Positions 35,925 through 48,267 of a stretch of 64,000 bases of DNA are shown piece after piece (position 1 is the first letter of the stretch; each line of letters opens with the position of its first letter). The notes below the pieces were generated by a model, which saw only the letters and a list, made by a program, of their open reading frames with translations, did no database searches and was not told the origin of the DNA. A program made the position numbers and the translations under genes. The stretch is from Atherinomorus stipes (lineage: Eukaryota > Chordata > Actinopteri > Atheriniformes > Atherinidae), in NCBI GenBank assembly GCA_023101725.1, contig JALJCO010001134.1:186001-250000 (forward strand), given 5' to 3'.

Positions 35925-36157
35925 GAGGAGAGGAAGAGGAGGAGGAGGAAAAGCTGGAAATACAGCTGATGAAAGATGAGAGGAGGGAAGAGGAGGAGGA
36001 AGGAAGGAGGAGAGAAAAGTGAGGAGGGGGTGAGACGGAGTAAAACCGTTGGACTTGATCAGTTTTGTCTTGACTAAGCGGAGCGAGCCTTTCTTCCCCT
36101 GGTTTGACGAGTCTGGGTGGAATTAATCTGATATGTAACCATAAAAGACTCAAACAG
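35925..36157 (+). promoter_or_regulatory. ednra: ednra promoter and untranslated exon 1 (candidate)
   Basis: A purine tract of GAGGA/GAA repeats (about 35925-36030) is followed by unique sequence ending in a strong donor, CAAACAG/GTGAGA, at 36157/36158. The partner acceptor would be the pyrimidine-rich TTCTTCTGTCCAG before 38425, which opens the exon carrying the ednra start codon. Mammalian EDNRA also begins with an untranslated exon. The splice signals are seen; the exon assignment is inferred. Confidence 0.45.
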
Positions 36158-37338
36158 GTGAGAAATTTTAATATTTTTTTCCTGAGCATATTAACTAAAA
36201 CTGATTATTTTAATCTGTAAATGTTTGCAGAAGTTTTATGTAAACATTTACAGCACTTATACCTTCTCTGTGACTTCTGTCAGTATGTTTAAACAAAGGC
36301 AGGTGCTGTGGGAAAGGTTGTTAGAGATGAAAGTATTTTAGCAAATGTTTAGTGATGAATCCTCATTTTGATACTGTAAAGATAAACCTGGTATTAAAGC
36401 ATTAAAAAAGTCAAAAAGTGATTTGTTTTTGTTTGCAAAGACATTTCAGTGAGAGCTTTCTTTTATTCTGAACTAAATTTTAATTTGTGTTGGCCTTGTT
36501 AAATCAGTCTGTGCTCCCAGTTTATATTAATTTGAGATTTACAGTATGAACCTATTAAATAGGGATTGATTAATACAGGCTTTTAGGGTTGATACTGATA
36601 CCTACAGTCGTCCTAAAATTATTCATACCCTCCGTTCAAACAAAAGTCTAGATTCACAACAACAATTCAAATGACAAGAAACTAATAATAAATAAAAATT
36701 TACAAAATTGTAATTTAGAGAAATATTGCTTTTGAATTGTGGTTGGAAATAATAATAATTATTAAAAAAAAAGAAAGAAAAAAAAAGCTGTCCCAGATTC
36801 ATTTGAGCATCTTGAAGAGTGGACCAACATACAGTCAACAAGTGTAGAAGTCTTTTTTAACATTACAGAAAACATCTGATTGCCTCAAAGTGTTGCTCAA
36901 CAAAATTTTAGCTTCGGAGCCCCATCATGCTTGTTTACTATTTTTATTTTTTTGTTTGTTTGGTTTTAATATTTCTTTTGAACCACAATTCAAAGTCAGT
37001 CATGATTTTCACAGAATTTTTATGTATTATCACTTTTGTCAATTTCAACTTATTTCATTGACAGATGATTGTTGTCCGTCTTTAAATGAAGGGGATTTTG
37101 AGGATGACTGTATATTTTCTCATCAGCCTCAGCCGATACAGCCTGCCAATATTTGGGGCTGGTTTTTGGGGCAAATACTGCATTTGACTCCCAAATTAAT
37201 ATAAAAAAGGATACAATGAAAAGTACAACTGTTTTAATATAAAAAAAAAAGAACAAAGCACTTCAAATAAATATTTAAAAACAAAACAGTGCAATTGTAA
37301 ACAAATATTAAGTAGAAATGTTAAACTTGTAATAAACG

Positions 37339-37387
<49 letters not shown>

Positions 37388-38424
37388 GTCTGTAAATCAT
37401 GTACCAGCAAATAACGCCTAAAATATCAGCCAACCAATGTATCCGTCTATCCTTATTCTTAAAATACATACAAATACAAAATATGTGTCCAGCTGACTTG
37501 GATGTTAGAACACTGTTAAAAATTATCTTAAAATTAAGTACAAATTCAAGAAAATTTATTAGTAAAATGTCCTGTGATGTTTGGTATAATAATAGTCCGA
37601 TTAAGGCTGCGTTTACACGAAAATGCTCCGCTTGAAAAACACAAAAGTAGGGTTTTGTTTTCTCTGGCAGCTCCGCAAAGTATTTTAACATTGTGTCAAC
37701 GTTGAATCAACGTCGGGTCCCCGCGTTGGATTTTGTCTCAATTTTGCAAATCTAATCAACATTGAAATAGCAATTTCATTTCAACATCGTGTTCCTCAAC
37801 GGGTGAATTGTCAACATTGAATCAACACTGATTTCAGTTTCGATTTTGCAAGTCAACATTGTTTGGACGTTGGAGTGATGTTATTTTTCAAATGTTATAG
37901 TTTAACAACTTTTTTTTAAAGATGTGGTTGTAAAATTTATTTTGATTAAACATACAACTAAAAAACTGTTGATAATTTAAAGTTGAACCGTAAGTTAACA
38001 TAATTTCAACCATTGGGTGTTCAGCGTTGTTTTGACATTGAATTAACGTTCATTCATCAACTGACGTTATTTCAACCACGTTTAAACGTTTAAAGTCGGT
38101 CAAATGCCAGCTGGGAAAACAAAAAAGGGAAAAGTGTTTATTTAATCTATAACCCACTAGAAGTGTGATGTGGTGTATTTCTTTACTGCATCTACTTCAC
38201 TGGTTTCTTCTTATTTTCCAGTGTCTGGGTGTTCTGGTGGATGATGGTTCTAGATAATGAGGATGATAAAAATGGTAGTAAACGGTTCAGATCACCATTC
38301 TACCATCAATACCTTCCAGTTTAGTTGTGTAGAGGTGTGGTGTAAAACTGGACATATCACTTGTCATCTTCCTCAAAGAGTTGCCATCTGACCAATCTCT
38401 GCTTTGTTTTTTCTTCTGTCCAGG
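36158..38424. other. Putative ednra intron 1 with nested repeats
   Basis: Holds an ATATCGG-type element (about 36558-37453) with a Tc1-like MITE inside (36603-37112), (TA)n at 37339-37383, and at about 37695-38115 a dispersed repeat full of AACGTTGAATCAACG and CAACATTGAATCAAC words ending GCCAGCTGGG. No coding exon seen. Confidence 0.65.
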
Positions 38425-38711
38425 TTTACTTTGAACCCATATTCACCAACGTCATCCGAGGACTCCAAACAGTTCCAACTCCCTCGATGTCAGCCCTACA
38501 GCTTCTTAAAAAACTGGTTTAAGGAGGTTCAACACAAACCCTAACCCTTGAATTACGGTGGATTCTTGATTTACTTTGAGAGCGCGTAAAAGTCTGGAAA
38601 TACGTCTGGCTCCAAAGTGAGCGAGATTTAGTTTTCCCGTGGGTTCAGGAATCTCAACAAGCTCCAGGATCGTTCACAGCAGTGGACTCAGTAAAAGGTT
38701 ACGGAAGGAAA

Positions 38712-41700
38712 ATGACTTCCAGTGTAGGACAAAAAAAATCATCCATGCTCAATAATGTCGGGCTGCTGCCACTTGTCTGGTGTTTGGTGTTCGTCAGTCC
38801 TGCTGGTTGCCAAAGTAACTTAACATTGCAGCCTCATCTTCATGTGTCAGACCTGAGGACACCCGACCTCCTCAGCACTGATCTGCCTCATATCCAAACC
38901 TCAAATGGAGAGACGTTTATCTCACAAGAGACTGTACATCAGACGTCCATACAGATGGACTCTGAGCCAGAAAAGCTGAAACATTCAAGCAAGCTGAAAC
39001 ACAAACATGAACGAAAGCCTCCGTCTTCCTCATCTTCCTCCAACTCATCTGTCCATCACCATAGGAACACAGCATCACCTCCCACATGCTTACAAACCAC
39101 GTCTATAAAAACAGCTTTCAAGTACATCAACACGGTGCTGTCCTGCCTGATCTTTGCCGTGGGGATCATCGGTAACGCCACCCTGCTGAGGATTATCTAC
39201 CAAAACAAAAGTATGAGGAACGGGCCAAACGCCCTCATCGCCAGCCTGGCCCTGGGGGACCTGATCTACATTGCTATAGACATACCAATAAATGTCTACA
39301 AGGTAGAGCACTGCATGTACTTTACCACTAAATGGTGTTTAACATAAACAGCATGATGGATTATTCCTGGCTGCAGCTGCATGTGCTGAGTGTCTCAGTC
39401 TGGAGGTTGAGTGTTACACTGATAACAGCACAAAAATACCCTTCTGATCATGATAACACACCAAACACTCACACTGAGGACACACAGGAACACACACTCC
39501 ACTGTATCACGTCAATCTATTTATGCTTTGTTGATTGTTTGTGTGTTTGTGCAGCTTTTGGCCATGAAGTGGCCCTTCGCCGACACCATCTTCGGGCTTT
39601 TCCTCTGTAAGCTGTTTCCCTTCCTGCAGAAAGCTTCAGTCGGCATCACCGTCCTCAACCTGTGTGCTCTGAGTGTGGACAGGTAACATAAAATAGTATA
39701 TAGTGTAGTCGCTGTACTCGTTAGACAAATGTCCTCATAATGACTGCGGTTGACACTGGTCCCCGTTATGGTAGTAAAACGAGAATACACACAGATAGAC
39801 ACACAGGTTACCACAGTACACAATCAAAAATACATTTCCCTTTCGATTTTCCACCAATTTATTGTTGCAAATATCCTGAATCCAAATATACTTAAAACAT
39901 ATTGAGTTGATACAATTTACTGAACAAAACAACTGGTCCTTCAATATATTGACAAATTTACACAAATATTGACAAATACATCTCCAGTTCAAAATTGCCT
40001 AACAATTTTCTGATTCTTTGATAAATTATAGGAATGCATGATAACCTTTTTTAAAAACCGACATCAACAACCGATAAATTTCAGCTCCTAAAGGTCAATA
40101 CCAATAACTGATAACACACATACAAACCAAATCATGACACCAAAACTATTAACAAAATAAAAAAGGCTTTTCACTCTTTAAATGAAGAAATATTTAATTT
40201 TTCCAGTGAAAAATTATCAGCAAACTATCAAACATTTTCTAAAAGATATCAAACAAAACTAATCAACATCTCAAATGCACATCAGCTTAAATGACACGCA
40301 TTGCTTACTGATACAAAAATAAAGGCCCCTTGAACAGATGCATCTGGATTACAAACAAGAAGTTAAAAGACAGAAAATGATGCAGACAAGTTAGATTCAA
40401 ACACTTTTGTATGTTAACACAATCTGAAAAAGTTTATTTGTAAACAATTATATTGACTAGTTATGTTAGACTAGTTTATGTAAACAGAATGCATTTCAAA
40501 CCTCAATAATTCTGGTCTCATAATGTGAATGGAGTAAATAATAACATATATGTTATTGGGGCAAGTTGGCATGATATCGTACTTATCTGGATGACATAAT
40601 AATTGCTTGTTATCAGACTGATGATTACCGATAACTGAAGATCAGCTAAACGTCCACATAATGGCTTAAATTCATCGCACAATGCAAAATAGAATAAATG
40701 TACACAAAAATATGCAGTAAAATTACAAGTAGGGAAATTGGCTTTTTTACCGATATCCGGTATTGTCCAACTCTTAATTTATGATATCCAATATCAACCG
40801 ATACTGATATATGCAGATAACTGTGAGATTGTATCTCTCATATTTTGAGAAATACAACTACATTCTGCTCCGAGAGCAAATATCCCAAAATATCCTCAAC
40901 TCAGCAAGAGGAGTTCATTTTGGACATCTGGCTGCAGATATCAGATACTAGCAGGTATTAGCCAACATGTGGCTAATTATAATGTTTCTGACAACTTGGT
41001 AACTTAACCAACAACTTAAAACCAGACATATTATAAGCAGCTTCAAAGCAAGTCAGTCTGTAGCAGCAGCAGCTGCACCGTAGTCACATGACTCTGAAAG
41101 GAATGCTGGGAAATGAAGTTCTTCCAGGATAACAGGGACTTTTCTACATGCTGGAGTGGTCCTGATGGAACAAAATCTCGCGAGATCTCGTTCCGTTACG
41201 AAACCTCGCAGATTTCATTAGCAAACATTGATCAGAATAAAACTATACCAATATTTTTCGATATCACATTTTAATGTCAATATCGTCCGATAATATTGGT
41301 AGGCCGATAATACCGGACATCCATAAATACAAGTAAACTGTGATTTATTATAAGGATCTTCATGTTTTCTTATTTCACATGATTTGAGTTTTTCAGCACT
41401 ATAAGATTTTTCTAAAAATATCTGAATACACAACTAGGGGAGGGGAATAGGGGCAAAAAAAAAAAAAAAAAAATAAGAGAAAAAAAAAAAAATCGAAATT
41501 ATACCAAAATTCTGGAATTCAATTATAATTATTAATTTTTTATCATAGAAATTGATTTAAAATTCAAAATTTTGACTTATCTCAGAATTAGACTAAATCT
41601 CAGATTAGAGAAAAGGTAGAAATTAAAATTAAATCCAAAAATTTCTTTTTCAGAAAAAAAAAAAAAAAAAATTTTATTTTAAAAAATAAAGTCAGAATTT

Positions 41701-44700
41701 TCTAAATTATTAGAAATAAAGAAGTAGGAATGAGAAAAAGGAATCAGAATTATTCTATTCTTATTTTTTTTTTTTTTTGCCCTCACCGTCTCCGTACACA
41801 ACAGCAACACTATGATTACTTATACAAATCAAAATCAAATCAAATTTTTTTTATATAGCACTTTTCATAGAAGAAGTACATAAAACAAAGTGTTAATATG
41901 TTAAAAACATTGGTCATTTGTAAAGACAAGAACTTTTTTAACTGAGTTTTCTGTCATTTACAGTAAAGCTGCACCGGTAAAACTGTTAATTTTACTGAAT
42001 AAAGTCATTTAGAAGCTTGTAACACTTCATACAGGTATCGTGCAGTTGCCTCCTGGTCACGGGTGCAAGGCACCGGTGTTCCCACGGTAACGGCAGTGGA
42101 AATCGTGGTGATCTGGCTGCTCTCCATCGGGCTGGCCGTGCCCGAAGCCATCGGCTTCAACATGTTCTCCTTCGAGTACAGGAACGTCACCATCAGGACC
42201 TGCATGCTGCAGCCTGAGACGCCCTTCATGACCGTGAGTGTGTGCATCTGTTTAGAGTGTGTGTGGTCTTCATGCGAGCTCATACCAGTATGCTGATAGA
42301 CATCTTAAAAGATGGGTGGCTGCAGCTTCTGTGGAGACTTCAAACAAATCTCTTTCACTGCTATGAAGACATTTCAATCGACAAATATTTATCCAATAAA
42401 ATGATTACTTCTTAGATAAAAATGTGTTCTGAATAATCACAGCCATCACAGAAAAGTCATACTCATCTGGATGATGCGTGGTCTCTGTGGGGGAAAAAGT
42501 CATTAGTCTGGTCCATTTCCACGATCTCTTTGTTGCTGTGTGTTTCTGGGCGAGGTCACTAACTCAGATAGTTTGGAACAACATTTCCTGTTTATGTCTC
42601 CGGGTCATGACTGGACTTAACAAGTCCAGCACAGACAGATGAATCTAAAGCTGAGTCAGCTTTAGATTCTTACATAAGAAAAGTAGAATTTAACTCTTAA
42701 TCAACTCAGTTATAACTATTAAAATCAAAAGATTCAGAGTAGGTCGAGATTACTGGTGCAAAATTGTATTGGTTTCACTTAAAATAGAATAAAATAAATG
42801 AAAAAAAATTACTTTAGAAATTCCAGAAGGAAACTCTCAATAAATGAATTTGAAAATCTATATTAAGAATTTTTCCATTTTAATAAATAGATAAATAAAC
42901 AAAAAAATAATGAATAAATAAATAAAAACTTTTTCTGCTAGGACCAGATCATTTTACCTTCCCAAATATCTTTCTCTTTCTAAATATATGATTTTTTTTT
43001 ATTCCAAAAAGGAATATTCTCATAGATTTTGGGAGTTTATTAGATAATTCTACATAAAAACAAAAATAAAAAACTTTGGTTTTCAAAAATTATGAGATGA
43101 TAAAGACGATAATAATAAAAAAAATATCTATGCTTTGCATATATTTATTAGCTACAACTGATAAGTCAGAATAAAATGAAAATTGAATGACAAATTATGT
43201 TTAAATATTATTATCTATAATTAATTATATATTTATTTGTATGATACCTATAACCTTTTCATAAAAACAATCATTTTAAATAAAATAATACAGAGCATGT
43301 AGAAGGTTGCAGACTTAAAGTATGAATTTTACCCCCATTTTTTATAGCATATAAATAATTGTTTTTATCAATTTTGGTGGGTCCCAAAAAATAAATATTT
43401 TTACCTGATTACCATGCCAACGTTGAGATTCTTTGCCTTTAGCATTAGCTCCAGAGTTGCTATTACAATTATTACATGTAGAAAAAGCATCTTCCTTGCG
43501 TCACTTCTCAAATTCAAGAGCACAAAAAATGAAGCAGGATGAGGGGGAAGGCAGCAAAGAGGCTCAAAAGCCCCGTGGAGGTCGTTGCTTTCCTCCTGAA
43601 CATGTAAGTTAAAGGTGCCATGACATCAAATTTCACTTTTCTGGGGTTTTGGGTGTATAATATGATCTGTTGTGCACTGATGAGGCCATGTGAATGTCCA
43701 GAGTGAGAATCAAAGTTCCTGTTTATGGTCTGTCAGCTTTGTCTCTCTGCTCAGAAACAGTTGAATCAGACAGCAGGCTATCATTCTACGTAGTTCTATC
43801 ATTCTACGTAATTTAATTGCTCCAATAAGAGCACACTATCAAGTAAACAGCGCCCCCCCCCCTCTCTCTCTCCTAACGGTTTATGCACCGTCCGCACCCC
43901 CCTCCCCCTTCCTGTTGATTCAGCTTCGTGTATGGAGCTAGTAGTAACTTCTGTGCAGTCAGGTCTGGGTTTACAAACAAATGGATTTAAAAGAAAACTT
44001 CTGCAGCAACACCGAGGGAGGCGACCACAACCTTGTCATTACCTGTAAGTTTATTTATTTTCTAAATGCTGTCTTGTCTGATAAACGTAGCTCACACTGT
44101 CTGAAGTGCCCATGTTGCTAGCAGTTAGCCTTTAGCAAACTCCGACCGCAGCTTGACCTAGATTCTCCAAATAAGGTCATAGCAAAATAAGGTGTAGCCA
44201 ATCAAAATGAAGACAACGTGGTCTCCGGGTAAAGCTCCATATCATCACCGGACCCAACTGTATTACTGAGGAAGTGAGGTCTGGCGTTTCAAAACAATAC
44301 TCCGCTGTAAAAAATGCCGTTTTTTTCTTTGGAGTATTTACATATGCAGTAATGCCAACAACATAAACTAGTTTTTAACTGCTATGTCATCACTCCTTTA
44401 AACATTTGTTCATGCTAATTAACGGTTAGCTGGTTCTGTAGCACTGCTGATGCTAATTGAGTAAGTAAGTGTTAGCTTGCCACCTACTGGCGGGGAGGAA
44501 TTACATTTGCTATTATCACCGTTAATTTATGACGTATAGCCTAAAACTCATTGTCACCTACAGGAAGCAAAGACAGAATAACAGCCAGAGCCATAAACAA
44601 ACTAAGCAGGCGCTTGGGGCCCCCACACCAACAGTAGCCCCCCCCTAAGTGCACTAAAAACATCAATATATATATAAGTATAGTATAAGTATATAATATA

Positions 44701-47700
44701 TAATATATATATATATATATATATCTTGAATAAAGGCACAGTATGTAAGAATTACTGACATCTAGTGGTGAAGATGGATATTGCAAGAAAAGATGTTTTC
44801 TTTCAAATGACTTCATTTTCTAAGCACTGTCGTGAATGCATGGTGGCTGTTAGTGGTCAAACGTCCCCCAGACATAAATATGCTTTTATCTCTGAGTGAA
44901 TGCAGTGGTCTCAGGTGTAGCTATGACTGTACAATGAGTAACTATTTTGAATGTCTTTTAAGGCATTACTGATCCCAAACAGTCTCTAACCCCCATTAAA
45001 CAAATCTGGTACAGCAGTTTTAAAGTTCAGAGGGTTCTCACTTCACACACATTGTTTTTTCCATTCAAGGACACCATAGTAAAAAATGGTGGAACAAATA
45101 TGGCAGCCTCCATATGTGCACCGTCCAGCAAGTAGATATAAATGACTCATTCTAAAAAAATAAACATATAACAGCTGTTCTTGTGCAGCGATTACACATC
45201 AATAGAAACACATTTTTGAATTATATATCACATTTTTCTTCCATTGACCTTTGATTTTTTACATACTGTACCTTTAAAGAAAATAGAATTAAATAATAGT
45301 TACAAATAGACCTATATCAGTGAATAAAAATGACCATAAATAGATTTTAAAATGATATTTTAAAATTATACTAAATATATTGTATAAAATAAGCACATAA
45401 ATTACACAAAAATTAAACAAAATAATTAAATGAATAAATCATTAAATTAGCAAATCCAGGAAAATCAAAGGTCAATGGTAGAAAAATGTGTTTCTATTGA
45501 TATGTAATCACTGCACTAAAATAGCTGTTATATGTTTATTTTCTTAGAATGAGTCATTTATATCTTCTTGCTGAGCGGTGCAGATATGGAGGCTGCCATA
45601 TTTGTTCCACCATTTTTACTACAGCACTTTTCCCATGAACATGGACCAACATACCTGTCAGCAGGTGCAGACGTCTGATTGGATGTTACAGAAAACACCT
45701 GATTACATTGACTGTCTCAAAGTATTGCTCAGCAACATTTTAGCTTCGGAGCCCCATCATGCTTCTTTACTTGTTTTTTTTTTGTGTGTGTGTGTTTTTA
45801 ATATTTCTGTTGAAGCACAATTTAAAATTATGTATATATATCTACACGCTATACCTGCACAAACATAAATATGCAGTCATCCTCAAAATTATTGGGGTAC
45901 CATTAAGATTCTGGACAAACAATACTGTTATTAATAGTTTTTGAACGTTTACCTTACTGTTGTGTAATCATGTCACTGCCATGTAATCATGGTGATGCAG
46001 TTAGACAGACACACTTCCCTTATTCTCAGCTGTCCTTCACCTACCTTACATCCAGGCCTTTTCAACACCATCTGGATCTTTTAACACCTTTTAATGTTTT
46101 TATTGTTTACTCCAAATTACGTTATAGTATCAATAAGAGAATTAATAATTATCTGTATCAATAAGAAGTATTGATACTGGTATTGTATCGATAAAATCAA
46201 AACGATACCTATTCCTCACTGTTTGTGCTCTGAATGTGTTTCTGTGTGTTCCAGTTCTACCGGGATGTAAAGGACTGGTGGTTGTTCGGGTTCTACTTCT
46301 GCGTCCCTCTGACCTGCTCGGCCGTCTTCTACGGCCTCATGACCTGCGAGATGCTCAGACACCAGAAAGGAAGTTTGAGGATATCACTGAGCGAACATCT
46401 GAAACAGGTAGACACACAAAACATTATAGTTATTTTTAGGGATGTTCGTTATTGGCTTTTTTTTTTTCTTTTTAACCAATATCCAATATTGTCCAACTTT
46501 TAATTTCCGATATCTGATATCAACTGATACTGATATATGCAGACAACTGTGATGTTGTATCTCTCATATTTGGAGAAATACAACTATATTCTTCTCTGAG
46601 AGCAAAGATCCTGAAATATCTTTAACTCAGCCAGAGGAGTTCATTTTGGACGTCTGTCTGCCAGATATCAGATGCTAGCAGGTATTAGCCAACATGTGGC
46701 TAATTCTATGGTTTCTAAAAAATTGTTAACTTAACCAACAACTTAAAACCAGACATATTCTAAGCAGCTTCAAAGCAAGTCAGTCTGTAGCAGCAGCAGC
46801 TGCGCCGTAGTCACATGACTCTGAAAGGAATGCTGGGATATGAAGTCCTTCCACAATAAAAGGGACTTATATACATGCTGGAGCCATGCTGATGGAACGA
46901 AACCTCTTAAACTTGTTGTTCCGTTACGAATTCTCACGAGATTTTGTTAGTAAAAATATTGGTCCAAAAAAACCATACCGCTATTTTTGCTGTAGTATAT
47001 GAAAAACCTGATCAACTGAAGATCAGGTAAATGTCATCATAATAACTTAAATTTATCGCACAATGCAAAAATGAATAAATGTACTACACAAAAATATATG
47101 GAGTAATAATACAAGTATGGATATTGGCGCTTTTTTTGCAGATATCTGATATTGTCCAAATCTTAATTTCCGATATCGGATATCAACTGATATTGACATA
47201 TGCAGACAACAATGAGGTTGTATTTCTCATATTTTTTCACATATGAAACCTCGCAAGATTTTGTTAGAAAAAATATCGGTCCAAAACACTGATACCGATA
47301 TTTTTGCTATATCAAAAACCTGATCAACTGAAGATCAGGTAAATGTCCTCATAATGGCTTAAATTTATCGCACAATGCAAAAAAGAATAAATGTACACAA
47401 AAATATGCAGCAATAAAACAAGTCGGGATATTGACTTTTTTAACGATATCTGATAATGTCCAACTCTTAATTTCCGATATACGATATCAACTGATATTGC
47501 AGACAACTATGAGGTTGTATTTTTCATATTTTTCATAAATATATGGAACCTCGTGAGATTTCGTCAGTAAAAATATCGGCCCGAAAAAAATGATACCGAT
47601 ATTTTCCTTTTTTATATATATATTTAAATTGATATTTATTTATATATATTTATATTCATTTATAAAAATATTTTCCAATCTCACATTTTTTTGCCAATAT

Positions 47701-48232
47701 CGGCCGGAAATATCGGTCTGCCAATAATATCGAACATTCCTAGTTATTTTCAGTAAAAAAAGAGTCATCCACTTTCTTCTCTGCAGCGTCGAGAAGTGGC
47801 CAAAGCCGTTTTCTGCCTGGTGCTGATCTTCGCTCTCTGCTGGTTTCCTCTCCACCTGAGTCGCCTGCTGAAGTGGACCGTCTACAAACCCCACGACGCT
47901 CACCGCTGCGAACTCTTAAAGTACAAGCAGAAACACACAAAAACACACTTTCTTTAGTTGTTGTCATTCGTTTAAACTCCTCATCTCTTGTCGTTGAAGC
48001 TTCCTGCTGGTGCTCGACTACTTCAGCATCAACATGGCGACCATCAACTCCTGCATCAACCCCATCATCCTCTTCTTCGTCTCCAAGAAGTTCAAAAACT
48101 GCTTCAAGGTAACAAACAAATACAATCTCTGATTTATGTGTTTATCACATAACAGTGAAACCTCAGCACTGAGTCAGTGTGACATCACAGCAAGGTCACA
48201 GGGTCAAAGGGCGTGAGACATAGATAATGCAG

Positions 48233-48267
<35 letters not shown>

